Source: Arcuatula senhousia (taxonomy: Eukaryota > Mollusca > Bivalvia > Mytilida > Mytilidae). Taken from it: a stretch of 64,000 bases of DNA. Of the stretch, positions 14,501 to 29,500 are shown piece by piece. Positions within the stretch are counted from its first letter, which is position 1. The number at the start of each line of letters is the position of its first letter. The notes beneath the pieces are model-generated. The model was given only the letters and a program-made list of their open reading frames with translations. It was not told the origin of the DNA and ran no database searches. The stretch spans positions 55,837 through 119,836 of the forward strand of contig CAXARO010001031.1 in assembly GCA_963971305.1 (NCBI GenBank). The letters run 5' to 3'. Both the position numbers and the translations under genes were made by a program.

Positions 14501-17500
14501 TTTTCTAAGTTCAAAGGGCCATAACTCACACCAAAATTGACGAATCAAAATTTTCTGGTAGTATGCACATCTACATATGGTGTACTACCTACATACCAAG
14601 TTTCGTGAAATTCGGTCCTGTAGTTTCAGAGGAGTTGCCCTGACAAACTTTGTGATGGACAGACGCACGGACAGGACAAAAACAATATGTCTCCCCACCA
14701 AAGTGGGGGAAGACATAATTTACAAACTGTACCCTAAAGAACAACCATACCAAGTTTGGTTGCAATTGGACTTATGGTGTCAGAGGAGTTACGTTTGAAA
14801 GTACTTATTCTGATTACTAAAACACAGTAAAAATGATCAATTTTAGCCTTTAAAGGGAAATAACTCCTATAATAAATCATCCTACAAGGCTAACCCAAGT
14901 ACATTTTTCGTAGATCTTGATATTCATTACAATATGCAATTTAAGTTTCACTGATATCTCAAACCGTTTATGAGATATTCAATAAATTAAGTTGAAATTT
15001 AAGAAAAAATCCGGAAAAAAGGCAATAACTCCTACATGGGTTGCCAGATCTTCTTCAAAATTTTAGGGTAGATAGATCTTGACATGCTAATCACTTTTAC
15101 CCCCTACAAGAATTTTGATATCTGTGACCGTTTTTGAGTTATTTGCAAAAAACTGCAATTTACCCCTATATTCTATTTTTAGCTACGGCGGCCATGTTTT
15201 TAAAAAAATCAAATATCCAAGCATCAGTTTTGTAAACCATACCCTAAAGATCAACCACACCAAGTTTGGTTGCAATTGGATTTACAGTGTCAGAGGAGTT
15301 AATGTTTGAAAGTACTTATTCTGATTACTAAAACACAGTAAAAATGATAAATTTTCGCCTTTAAAGGGAAATAACTCCTATAATAAATCATCCTACAAGG
15401 CTAACCCAATTACATTTTTCGTAGATCTTGATATTCTTTACAATATGCAATTTAAATTTCACTGATATCTCAAACCGTTTATGAGATATTCAATAAACTA
15501 AGTTGAAATTTAAGAAAAAATCCGAAAAAGGGCAATAACTCCTACATGGGTTGCTGTATCTTCTTCAAAATTTCAGAGTAGATAGATCTTGACAAGTTGA
15601 TCACTTTTGCTCGCTGCCAGAATTTTGATATCTGTGACCGTTTTTGAGTTATTTGCAAAAAACTGCAATTTCCCCTATGTTCTATTTTTAGCCATGGCGG
15701 CCATGTTTTTTGAAAAATCAAAAATCCAAGCATCAGTTTTGTAGCACTAATGCCAATAAGCAAGTGTGCTAAATTTGGTATAAGAGGGATTTATGGTGTC
15801 AGAGGAGTTAACGTTTGAAAAGTTTACGGACGGACGACGGATGACGGACGCCCGATGACGGATGAAACAGCTCCATGGTTTTGAAAACTTTTTTCATAAA
15901 GTCTAGCTATTTTTAGCTATTCTTTCCCAATTTTCTATTTTAAATAACTTTCAATTACAAAAAATCTCAGGCTTGTACTCCCTTAAACAAATTCTGAGAT
16001 AACAATGTGCCGTTATGATATTGCAAATTTCTGAATTTTACATGGAACTGTACTTTAAAATATAATACTAACCTCTTTGACATACCCAGCCAGACATAGG
16101 TATCCTAAAAATCCTATAACATATTTGTTTTTGTTTTCCCTCCCACAATTGTCACATTGAATGTAAAGTGTGGGAGGTAAAGCATCTATATCTGTTGATA
16201 TTGCATCAATTAAGCATGTTATAGTCAGATTAGGATCATGAGGCCACTGAAGAAGATCTGTGTAAAGATGGAGTCTTCTGTGATGCACTAGACAGCCTGT
16301 GATATGGGTCTTAAGTGCAGCACTTCCAGACTGAAAAAAGACAATATCATATATTTAAGTATTTATACAGTCTTTTTAAATATGCATTATAAGACAAAGA
16401 ACATCACCTATATCGCATACCCTATATCACACCCCCTATAACGCACCCCTTTACCCTATATCGCACCCCGACATTCGGAACAAAATATCAATAATATACC
16501 TACAATAAAAATATCAATATATTTTTAACTTTTGCCTAAAATATATGATATAATGAACATTACATGGTAAAATCTGCATCACATGCTGTATTAACCCTCG
16601 ACCTATATCAAACCTCGGGCCTTTGGCCCTCAGCATGATATAGGTGTCTAGGGTAAATATAGCATGAGATACAGATTTTGCCATGTATTATTCAGTATAT
16701 AATACTATTTGATATCTGGTGCACTAATTAACCCTGGATTTTATATAGGAATTTGCTCACACAGTGGGGTCTCCATTTCATATAAAATCCTCTTGGTATT
16801 TTATTACAATTTTATGTGCTTGAGAACAGATTAATGATGACAATAATGACCAAGACTGAACTGCAAGATGAGGTCATAATTTTGAGATTTCAATATTCAG
16901 CAGAAAATTAACAGGACACTAAAATCAAGTTTTCCGTATAAAACAAAACACATACAGCACTGGTATTAAACTGATGTACGTAAGATGGCGGAAGTAAAAA
17001 GTGGCAAAATTTGAATTTAGATTAGTTCATATCCTATCAAGTTTTGATAAATATTATTAAGTCAAAGATTAATAATTGTATGTTCCTTTATTGTTCTGTA
17101 AAATACGTTTATTTCAGGACAATACACGAGTTATACGACTCTGAAAAAACATACGTGATGTACGTAACTCATAAAATTATTTTTGATTGATGTCCGTAAT
17201 TTTCTTATATGATGTATGTAACTGTGAAATTAACTCGTAGCTTCACAACCAAAGAGCTAACCATAATAAAGAAATGGAGCAGTCGCACACGACAGCTAAT
17301 CCCCTCAACCGTCAATGATTTTAAGTATTTTTATGTAAATTTAAAAGTTTTCTACAAGTTAAACCAAAACTTTAACCCAAGTCATTCATGCGGAAAATGT
17401 AGGTCAAGGTGACCTAATTTTGCTACGGATGCTGATTACTATCCATGATGTACCCACTGACCCAATATCATCTCTCCATCACTTGAGGTTGCTGAGATAT

Positions 17501-20500
17501 GGACCTTAACCAAAACTTTAACCAGAGTCATTCATGCGAAAAAATGTAGGTCAAGGTGACCTAATTTTGATACAGATGCTGGTTACTATCCATGATGTAC
17601 CCACTGACCCAATATCACCCTCTATCTCTTGCAGTTGCTGAGATATGGACTTAAACCAAAACTTTACCCCAAGTCATTCATGTGGAAAATGTAGGTCAAG
17701 GTGACCTAACTTTGATACGGATGCTGATTACTATCCATGATGTACCCACTGACCCAATATCATCTCTCTATCACTTGCAGTTGCTGAGATATGGACCTTA
17801 ACCAAAACGTTAACCCGAGTCATTCATGCAGAAAATAGGTCAAGGACACATAATTTTGGTACTGATGCTGGTTACTTTCCACGATGTACCCACTGACCCA
17901 ATATCATCTCTCTATCACTTGTAGTTGCTGAGATATGGACCTTAACCAAAACTTTAACCTGAGCCATTCATGCGGAAAATATAGGTCAAGGTCATAAAAT
18001 TTTGGTACTGATGCTGACTCCCATCAAAGATGTACCTACTGACCAAAGATCATCCCTCTATGATGTTTAGTTTCTAAGTTATTGACAAAACAAAAACTAT
18101 TACATACTTAGGTACTTGCGTACGAACGAACCAAACGCTATATCCCCTCCCCAACTCCGTTGGGCTCGGGGATAATGAAAGCTGGAAGCCGGTGCGCGTC
18201 GGACTACTAACACTAAGGTTCGGGTTGAATATTTCATGGACCAATTTTCCTACTCTCTTTCGACACCATTGACGAGGATGGTCTCGAGAAACGACGGAAG
18301 GGACGAAAAAAGTTGTCCCGTGTATGGGTAGAGCAATACCACATGCATGTTTTTAAAGCTCCGTTTGTAGAGTAAGATAAGAGTGGGCTCAATGGGGGCC
18401 GCTATGTACAAGGTTCACACTCGCAAATCGCCAACTGGAGGGGACATAAGCTTAGCTTGTTTCCCTATCCAGTATAAATAAATACGTTTAAACTATTGAA
18501 CCGTTAGACTTGAACAAATGCCAGGCGCATTTTTGGCAACATAATAGAAGGGGCGGACAGGACATCGTCTTCTCCTTTCTCCCGCCCATTTTTCTCCTTC
18601 CTCTCTCCCCCGTTCTAAGCTTTCCCTCTAAATATTGTTCCCCCGCCCCTATTTCTCCCAATTGACCTTGTGTCCCCTCCCATTTTATATCATCATTTCA
18701 TGTTCATTTCTTCACCCCTTTCATGTTCATCTTCCTCGTATTGATGAAATACCGTCGATAGAGAGGAAAACACCAAATCCCTCACTCCTTTGGTACTCCA
18801 TGCAGGTTAGCAAATTAACAACGTAAACTTAAAGTGATAACATTTTGTTATACTTTTACAAAAACTATTTACAAAATGTTCCGTGGACAGCGAAGAGTGG
18901 ACAGACACGATTTATGCCTAGTTGAAAATGTGCGATTTAATATAAAATTGCCAACGAAAACCCCACCAGGTAATAAGTTGATGTACGGTGGTATCAAATC
19001 TCGAATTAATGTGAAAAGTATCGATAATGGCATTCAAACTGACGTTTTTTGTTGTAAAAAAAATCAACATTTTTTTAGTTACGTACATCAATTTTGGTGC
19101 AAGCTGTAAAGTTACGTACATCATATGTTGAAGTTACGTACATCACTTTACTTTTTTTCCGCACTCAATACAGCAAATTTACTGTAGTATCGAGAAAAAG
19201 TTTGATATATAAAGAAACTATCGACATAGGAGGGCGTTTTTTCCTTGTACAGTGTATTTCTTATTGTTTTCTAAATCACAGAAATGCCACTAATATAAAT
19301 CACCTTTCTCGGCGCTATCTTGGGATATGTAACTTAAGTTACGTACATCAGTTTAATACCAGTGATACAGTAGAGTTCCTTTATAACAAACAAGCATATA
19401 ACAAAATCAGGCTTTCGTTAATTTTTACAAGTCACTGACAGCTCTTAATTTATTTTTTATTTTAATTTTAGTGACAATCAATATTTGTGTCACTTTTTTC
19501 TTGTTTTGTCATAAGAAATTGTTATTAAATAAAGTTTGAATCTTCATTATTATGAGTTGATATACCAAAACATCAAAATTAGCAAATAACATTTACACCC
19601 TATGCTTTACTTAATTTAAAGGGAGATAATTAACTTACAAAAGGCAATGAGTACCAAACGGGCATTCATGTCTCATTAATCCAACAAAACAAAGACAAAA
19701 CCAGTACACAACCAAGATCAAACACGAAACAAGAAAACACATAACACATTCAAACCTTCAAAGATATAGCGAAGTTCCACATGAGTGAAAGTGAACTCAG
19801 GTGGTCCGGAAGAGTAAGCAATTCCTGCATTTGTTTTTGCTGCAGCACACCCATCACTATAGCCAGCCAGAAGTATGGAATGACGAATCAAATAAAAGGA
19901 GAATGTAAAAACCTCTATGACAAACCAACACCTTTACTCATCTGTGAGACCGATGTACTATATTTGTCTACGAGTACATGATGTCTACCATAGAACTTTT
20001 TAGTGACAATACCAACCTATGAGCAACATAATCCTGTGACAGCAACTTTTGTGTCAAGGGAAATGCTCTGTCCAGGAAATTCTGTGTCTGTTATAATGAA
20101 CGAAACTTATAACAAAATACATTTGTCGGTCCCCTGAGCTTTGTTATAAAATAACTATACTGTACTAGTTATTTTGGAAATTATATTACCCAATTTCACT
20201 TTAAAACATTTTCCTGAGTGCAGAAATTGACAAAAAAAGAACTTAACAAGAGAGTGGCAACATAAAACAAGAAGCTCCCAGGAGCCTGAATCGCTCAACT
20301 GACATCTACTTGCAAAGTGTAATTCCCTTATTAGACTAAAGATTCATGCATGAAACAGTCTTTTTCTGTCTTAAAAGTTTTCTTTTAGATAAGTAAAAAT
20401 ATACCAAAAAATATCAAAAAAGGGCAATAACTCCTACATGGTTCAGATCATTCAAACTTTCATTATTGGTTGAGATTAGTATTTGTGCAAAGAGCAATTT

Positions 20501-23500
20501 ACTAACATCTGACATGCATCTGCATAGAAATTAAATGAGACTATAAGTGAGATGAAAGAACAGACCAAAAAACTATATAACCCATTTTTACCTTTGGTCT
20601 TGTCCATCCTTTGAAATGTGGAATATTAGTTTTGGACTGATCCATTCCATCCACAATCAAGCTCATGAATTCATTAGGCTTCATCTTTGCCTCTGCTTTT
20701 TTTCTGTAGTAATCATGGCGTTCTTGTCTAAATATATTAATTAACATTAATATAATGTCAGGTCTGTGTATTTAAAAGTACTAATAGAACTATGATGAAG
20801 TTCTTGTACAGATATTCATAGGTACATGTAATTATGTATTTACACTGAGTAATTACATGTATAAATAATGTAATACATTCATGACATAATTGTTTACAAT
20901 GCATAATAATAAATGAAAAAGAAAATTAAAGTTTGCTTTTGCCATGAACAAAAACGATGTCTTCCCCCGTTCCCCCATTTATAGTTATTGGGGAGATTTC
21001 TGACTGTAAACCTATCTACATTATGGTGTACTACCTTCATGACAAGTTTTGTAAAATTCTGTCCAAACGTTTCAGAAGAGTTGCATCCACAAGATGAAAA
21101 TTTTAAATTTTAAGATCAAAGGGCCATAACTCCCACAAAAATTGACAGATAAAAAATTCCTGGTAGTATGCACAACTACATATGGTGTGCTACCTTCATG
21201 CCAAGTTTTATAAAATTCCCTTCAGTACTTTCAGAGGAGTTGCGCTGACAAGATGAAAATAGTGATTTTCATCAATTGTTCTAAGTTCAAAGGGCCATAA
21301 CTCCCACAAAAATTGATGGAACAAAAATTCCTGGTAGTATGAACAACTAAATATCATGTACTACCTACATACCAAGTTTCATGAAATTCGGTCCAGTAGT
21401 TTCAGAGGAGTTGCACTGACAAGATGAAAATAGTGATTTTCAGCCATTTTTTAAAGTTCAAAGGGCCATAACTCCCACAAAAATTGACGAATCAAAAAAT
21501 CCTAATATGCACAACTACATATGGTGTACTACCTACATACCAAGTTTCGTGAAATTCGGTCCAGTAGTTTCAGAGGAGTTGCGCTGACAAACTTTGTGAC
21601 GGACAGACGGACGGACAGAACAAAAACAATATGTCTCCCCACCAAAGTGGGGGGAGACATAAAAATATATATATAAATAAAAGTGTCATTATAACCAGAA
21701 CTAATTAAGGAGGTACTTGAACCATATGTCAAAATTTTTTCTCCAGTAAATTTTCCTCTAAATTTGTAAATAGACAGGTCTTTCAATGAACTTTGAAAAA
21801 TCGACAAGAAAAAAGTATGCTTCTGAGTTCGTTTTCAAGAGACGAGGCTTCAAAGATCAGCATATTTACATTGAAATGTTAAAGAAAGTTAACTATTTTT
21901 ATTCAAAATTAAATAAATAAAAAAATCTGTCCAGTAAAAATTTGTAAATTTTTGATATTATATCCAGCTTTCAAAGTGCTTCACAAAAATCAAAAGAAAA
22001 ATGGGTGGTTCTGAGTTAGTTTTTCCAATATAATAAAAAATATGTCAAAAATCTAGCAAAAATGGCAAAAATTGGCACAAATTATCTCCCTTTGCAAAAG
22101 TATGGTTTTATTGAATTTTCATTGAAGTAGACCATATAAAGTAAAAATTAAACAACTTTTTGATAGAAAATTTTTATGTGAAATGAATAAACTGTAAAGT
22201 ATTAGAAAATATGCAACATTTGATCAAAACTTTGAAAATATTATTAATAATTGAAACCTTACTGGATATAATAGTTTGAACGTTTGAATAAATTTTTGGC
22301 TGGTCATGTGACCACGTTAGAGTACCTCCTTAAGTTGTATTTCACTATTGCTTTCATGCTATGTTGTATAAACCTAAAGATTGCTATATACCTAAAACAT
22401 GAAAGTACCAGTAAAATACAACTGATAATTCTGGATATAATTCCATACTTAATTAAAGTTTGTTTTTTCCATGAGCAAAAACAATGTCTCCCCCCGTTCC
22501 CCATTTATAGTTTTTAGGGACATTTCTCACAGTAAACCCATCTATTTTATGGTGTACCACCTTCATGCCAAGTTTTGTAAAATTCTGTTCAAAGGTTTCA
22601 CAGAAGTTGCATCCACAAGATGAAAGTTATAAATTTTAAGATCAAAGGGTCATAACACAAAAATTGACTGATAAAAAATTCCTGGTAGTATGCACAACTA
22701 CATATGATGTTCTACCTTTATGCCAAGTTTTATAATATTCCCTTCAGTACTTTCAGAGGAGTTGCGCTGACAAGATGAAAATAGTGATTTTCAGCAATTT
22801 TTTCTAAGTTGAAAGGGCCATAACTCCTACAAAAATTGACGGATCAAAAATTCCTGGTAGTATGCTCAACTACATACAGTGTACTACCTTCATGCCAAGT
22901 TTTATAAAATTTCCTTCAGTAGTTTCAGAGGAGTTGCGCTGACAAGATGAAAATAGTGATTTTCAGCAATTTTTCTAAGTTCAAAGGGCCATAACTCCCA
23001 CAAAAACTGACGAATCAAAAATTCCTGGTAGTATGCACAACTTCATATGGTGTACTACCTTCATGCCAAGTTTTATAAAATCCCTTCAGTAGTTTCAGAT
23101 GAGTTGGACTGACAAGATGAAAAAAGTGATTTTCAGCAATTTTTCTAAGTTCAAAGGGCCATTACTCCCACAAAAATTGAGGGATAAAAAATTCCAGGTA
23201 GTATGCACAACTACATATGGTGTACTACCTACATACCAAGTTTAGTGAAATTCAGTTCAGTAGTTTCAGAGGAGTTGCGTTGACTAACTTTGTGACGGAC
23301 AGACGGACGGATGGACAGGACAAAAACAATATGTCTCCCCACAAAAGTGGGGGGGGGGAGACATACTAACTTTAATTGACATTGATCTCTATATATATGT
23401 ATATACGAAAAATATTTAAAACTGTATTATAACAAGAGTGACCTAAAGTATGTCTCGCCTTTCGGCACTATCAGTAAAATTGATTCAATGTTAACTTCCA

Positions 23501-26500
23501 CATGTAGTCATGCATCTATAACACTCATGGAAAAAAAACTTCTTATAAAAAGCCTTTGGCCAATTGTATCCTATTGAAAATTGTCAAAGCCGTTCAACCG
23601 GAAAATCAAGGTCAAAGTCAAAAGATGGGGATGCAGATGAACTAAGCTACCACTGGGGAATATGCATACCTAAATTCATCAATTTAGGAATTATAGCTCT
23701 TGAGATATGAATGGTGTTCATAAAACCTTACCCAAGATTGTTAATGCTGCCGCCGCCGGTAAAGCAATACCTAAGTCTCGTTTTTGCTTTGCAAAGGTGA
23801 GACAAAAATCCAAACTACATTTTACACACAAAAAAATCGATAAATTCCATCACTGGTTTTGAGTTTTCTTGTGAAGCTTTAATAAACATTTACAACAATC
23901 TTTAGGTGAATGAAATTAAGTTATAGACTAAGTTACTATTTGTACACTAATAGTAAGACATGACAGTACTAGTGAATTACAGAACAAAACTTTGTATTAT
24001 ATATCTTTAGGGCTGTTCCATTTCAATTGATGTGGGAAGGGGATGTCAATTTTTTGTTTTTCCCTTTGATGGGGGTTTATATTCAATTTTAAAATATTGG
24101 TGGTAGGGTCTTTAATTATATATAAATATATATATGCCAATTAATTTCTTGTTATTTCATGACCTCACAATCAGTATCTGACGATGATCTTATCTCCCCC
24201 TGCTATTGTATTGTATGCACTTAAACAGAGATTTGGTACATCAGTTTATTTTGAAAATTTTATTTTTTCTTTAGGTAGTGGAGTAAGTAAAGAATCATAA
24301 AATGTTGGTAGTGGATGTAAATGTTCTTCTATGTTGGTGCGGAAGGGGGGGTCTCAAATAAAGTTTGCCTCCCTCCCCCTCTTCAATTTAAATGGAGAAG
24401 CCCTTATATATACATGTGACAAAGACAATTTATAGCACTCCCAAATTCAAACAAGTACCTCCACGTGCTGAACCATCCTACCAAGTTTCAAATCAATATT
24501 ATGTTTGGTTTCTGAGAAAAGCTTGACAAAATTATGGAAAGACTTATCATTCTATGTTAACTGTTTTATGTCAAGAATATGATTTGGGGATTGGTTTTGA
24601 TACTTTTGTATTTATTATAAGTCTTGGGCCAATGCAAGACGGCAAGCAGTGACCTCTGGTCATGTTGAAGACTGCTTGATGTTTTCGGTTGTGATTTTTT
24701 GAATTGCTGTTTGTTTATGTTTGTTGTGTCGCATACACTTATTCCACATCTCTATATCGTCTAATTATGTACGGACATGAGTAAACTTTTTATCGCAGGA
24801 GCATACAAAATAACAACTGTATATTATGAAATTACTTTCTTCAATCATTCACATACTATTTCAAAAATAAATACTCACAGACTGGAGATGCAATATTTTT
24901 ATTTTCAGGGATAAATACTTTTTCTTAAGAGATGATCAGAATATTGACATAAAATGAATAACCAATACAAATGATATAGCAGAGTTTTCCTATTAAGTGG
25001 ATGCAAGAACATAAACTTTATAAACACTGCCTATTTCTACAATCTGACAATGTATAAAACACCTAGTCTTGTCTTTATTTATGTTATTACCTTTGCCTTT
25101 CAAGATGAATTTTAAGATCATTCTTCAGCTGTTCTTTTTCTGTGGTATCAGTTAGCTTGAACATTTCCATTTTAAATTTCAAACAAATATCACAAGGGTT
25201 TATATTCTTTGTCTAAAAAATACGACAGATGTACATGTATTTTTAAATGGTTGAGTAAAATGAGTTTAACTCCTTAAACATGTACCATAAATTGGGATAT
25301 TTTGGATGTAGTTTTATTTTGGTTTATTTGCGCCTCTCCCAAATGGACCAAAATTAAACACACCAAAATAAATATTTGTTTTGCTTTTTACAGGAGCGTT
25401 AAAAAGTATATTTTATTCCTATTTTACCTTTTCCAGTTATAAAACAATAAATCTTTTTTTTAATCTTAATTAAACAAAACATTAACAGCTTGGATTCATT
25501 AAAACTTTGATACGCTTGGGTATGTGAGCTGTCTTTGCGATAATATCCATATTTTAATAAGAACTTCAAAGGTTCTTCAAAGACACTAATTAGTTTGTGT
25601 TTTTCAGCTGAATTTCAACTGACATATTAGTTCCACCATCATGATAAGAACAAGATATATCTGTGAGCTAATGCTCACTAGTGATACCCCCGCTTTTATA
25701 TATATATAAACTGTGACAAAAATTTTGAATATATGTCCCTTATATGCAAAACCTAGGTATTCAGCAAACAGGAAGTATAAAACCTTGGAGCATAAAATCG
25801 GTATACACCATATGGGACTAAAGGCTGAAGCTGTAGACCAAATTTCAGAACTCTGGGTCAAGTAGTTTCTGAGGAATCTGTGACGAAAATTTTAATCTAT
25901 GTCCCCTGTATGTAAAACCTAAGTGTTTGGCAAACAGGAAGTTAATAACCTAGGAGCATAAAATCGATATACACCATATGGGACTATAGGCTGAAGCTGT
26001 GGGGAAAAATTCAGAACTCTGCGCCAAGTAGTTTCTGAGGAATCTGTGACAAAATTTTGTTATGGACCGAAGGACAGACAGACAATGGTAAAACAGTATA
26101 CCCCCACTTCTTCGAAGAGGGGGTATAATAATGAAAAAATATATTTATTTTGATTGTGTGTATAATATTCAATGCACATTCTTAAATTTACTTTATTATA
26201 ACAAGAGGCTCAACGCTCACCTGATTTCTATGACCTAAACCCTGATTGAGCTGAAGCCATTTTAATGAAACAAACTTTCCTGTCTTCAAAAACAGTTTTT
26301 TTAATTGTAAAATCATAAAAACAAACACAGTAAAAATGATCAATCTGCACCTTTAAAAGGGAAATCACCCCTAAAATAAATGGTCCTACAAGGTTGACCT
26401 AATGACAAATTTTGTAGATCTTGATGTTCTTCACAATATGCAATTTAAATTTCACTGATATCTCAAACCGTTCTTGAGATATTCGAGAAACTAAGTTGAA

Positions 26501-29500
26501 AATTAATAAAAAATACGGAAAAAGGGCAATAACTCCTACATGGGTTGCCGGATCTTCTTCAAAATTTCAGGGTAGATAGATCTTGACATGCTGATCACTT
26601 TTACCCCAGCCAGAATTTTGATATCTGTGACCGTTTTTGAGTTATTTGCAAAAAACTGCAATTTACCCCTACGTTCTATTTTTAGCCACGGCGGCCATGT
26701 TTTTTGAAAAATCAAAAATCCGAACCACAGTTTTGTAGGCCATACCCTAAAGATCAACCACACCAAGTTTTGTTTCGATTGGACTATGGTGTCAGAGGAG
26801 TTAACGTTTGAAAAAGTTTACGGACGGACGGACGACGGACCGTTGACGGACACCAAGTGACGACAATAGCTCACATGACCCTTCGGGTCAGGTGAGCTAA
26901 AAAACCAAAATTAAACCCACCAAAATAAAACCTACACATTTTGACATACATGTAAAATCGCCAAAATATCCCAATTTACATGGACTAGGCATTAGAAAGT
27001 GTTTATTTATTCTTTGGATTCATAAATGAACCCATATTGCTAAGTCTCTTTTGTTAGTGTTTCAGGCTGAAAGGTACATATATAAATGCATGTTCAATGT
27101 AAAAAAAAAATAATATTGATATCTGGTGCACTGATTAACCCTGGATTTTATATAGGAATTTGCTCATAAAGTGGGGTCTCCATTTCATATAAAATCCTCT
27201 TCATTTTTTATTACAATTTTATGTGCTTTAGAACAGATTATTGTTGACCATAATACCAAGATTGACCTGCAAGATGAGGTCATTATTTTGATATTTCAAT
27301 ATCCAGCAGAAAATTAACTGGACACTAAAATCAAGTTTTTTGTAGAAAACAAAACACATATTAGTTATTTTGGAAAATACATGTATATAACCTGATTTCA
27401 CATTTGAACATGTTTCTGACGGAAGAAATTGGTAACTAGAGGCTCCCAGGAGCCTGAATCGCTCACCTGGTCTTGATATCAAACCTATGAAGACTTTTGT
27501 GGAGCTAAATGAGCAGAATTTTTAAGCAAGCAACAGCTAATCTCAATCTGCTGTAGTTTTCATTCTGTACGCAAAAAACATAAAAAACGTTATTTTAGGG
27601 GCCCTAACTCCTAAAAGGGGTCATCTGATAACTTCGACCATATGGAAACTTTTGTAGAGCTACGTGAGCTGAACTTTTAAGCAAGCAACAGTTTTTCTTA
27701 ATCTACTATAGTATTCATTCTATACGGAAAAAACACTATTTTTCACCTTTTAGGGGCCATCACCCTTAAAAGGGGTCATCTGACAACCTCGACCCTGTAG
27801 AGACTTTTGTAGAGCTAAATGAGCTGAACATTAAAGCAAGCAACAATGTTTCTCTATCTGCTATAGTTTTCATTCTATAGGGGAAAAGCACTATTTTTCA
27901 CCTTTAAGGGGCCATAACCCCTAAAAGGGGTCATCTGACAACTTCAACCCTATGGAGACTTTTGTAGAGCTAAATGAGCTGATCATTTAAGCAAGCAACA
28001 GCAAATCTCTATATGCAATAGTTTTCATTCTATTGGCAAAAAACACTATTTTTCACCTTTTAGGGGCCGTAACCCCTAAAAGGGGTCATCTGACAACTTC
28101 AACCCTATGGAGACTTTTGTAGAGCTAAATAAGCTGAACATTTAAGCAAGCAACAGTTTTTCTCTATCTGCTATAGTTTTCATTCTATAGGCAAAAAACG
28201 CTATTTTTTCACCTTTAAGGGGCCGAAACCCCTATAAGGGGTCATCTGACAACTTCGACCCTATGGAAACTTTTGTAGAGCTAAATGAGCTGAACATTTA
28301 AGCAAGCAACAGCTAATCTCTATCTGCAATAGTTTTCATTCTATTGGCAAAAAACACTATTTTTCGCCTTTTAGGGGCCGTAACCCCTAAAAGGGGTCGT
28401 CTGACGACTTCGACCCTATGGAGACTTTTGTAAAGCTAAATGAGCTGAACATTTAAGCAAGCAACAGTTTTTCTCTATCTGCAATAGTTTTCGTTTAATA
28501 TGGCAAAAACATGAAAAAACGCTATTTTTTACCTTTAAAGGGCCATAACCCCTACAATGGGTCACCTGACGACTTCGACTCAATAGAAACTTTTGTAGAG
28601 CTTTTGATGCTGAAGAAGAAGCGTGGCTTCAGATTTCAAATATCTCTTATAGTTTTTGAAATATAAGCGAAAAACTGCAATCTGACCCCCCTGTTCTATT
28701 TTTAGCAACAGCGGCCATGTTTTTCGTCAAATCAAAAATCCAAACGGCAGTTTCATAGAGGACACCCTATAGAACAACCATACCAAGTTTGGTAAGATTT
28801 GGTTCACTGGTTTCAGAGAAGAAGATTTTTGAAAAGTTGAACGGACGGACGACGGACAGTCGACAGACGACGGACAACGGACTACGGACGACAGACGACA
28901 GACGGACGACGGACGCAAAGTGATGACAATAGCTCACATGGACCTTTGGTCCAGGTGAGCTAAAAAAAATTAAAGGTTCATCAGAACCAAGCATTTCGCC
29001 TGCTCACTGCTGCCATAAATTGCTCACTGCTACATCAGTGTAGTTTGGTCTAACTTTAGATGTGGTTGCTAAGAAGAATTCCAAAATATAACTTTTCAGG
29101 ATATTTACAAAATATGATCTTTGACAAAAATCTATCCATTAAAAAATATTTGTTTTATCTTAAATACACTCAAAACTATGGGTGTTAACAAGAATTCCAA
29201 AAAGTTGTCTGCCTGTGAGATTTTCAGGAAATTACAAAATCAAAATTAAAATTTTTGAAATTGTACTTGTGCATAAAAAAAATACTTGTTTTCACTAAAA
29301 TTTATCCATTATCATCCTTGCTAACAAATATTCCCAAAAGTTGCTTGACTTTGAGAGTTTCAGGAAATTCAAAATTGTTTAAAACACTAGGGTTCTTCCC
29401 ATGTATTGCACATGGTCGATCTCCTTTGAGCTGGATTTGGCTTCCTGTTTCGATTATTTTGGTTTTTGGAGTATGTCTCTTTTGATAAGTTTGGATTTAT

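Larger units (their letters stand above)
16957..19364. mobile_element. CACTGG-terminated DNA transposon, 2408 bp, 6-bp target duplication
   Basis: Terminal inverted repeats of about 26 bp begin CACTGGTATTAAACTGATG and end with the inverse. The flanking direct repeat atacag is at 16951-16956 and 19365-19370. Several subterminal copies of tgatgtacgtaac lie near the left end and inverted copies near the right end (19079-19145), as expected for transposase binding sites. No transposase is visible, so it is non-autonomous. The 6-bp duplication does not fit mariner, hAT or CACTA; Dada-type elements are one possibility. Confidence 0.72.
16954..20162. mobile_element. Mariner-like MITE, about 795 bp without its insertion
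   Basis: The MITE is 16954-16956 plus 19371-20162. The termini are cagtagagttcctttataac and the inverse gttataaaataactatactg, flanked by TA on both sides. Removing it restores the site aaaacacata/ttagttatttt seen at 27360/27361. The MITE also carries a copy of the GAGTGAAAGTGAAC dispersed repeat near 19770-19870. It is split by the CACTGG element at 16957-19364. Confidence 0.75.
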
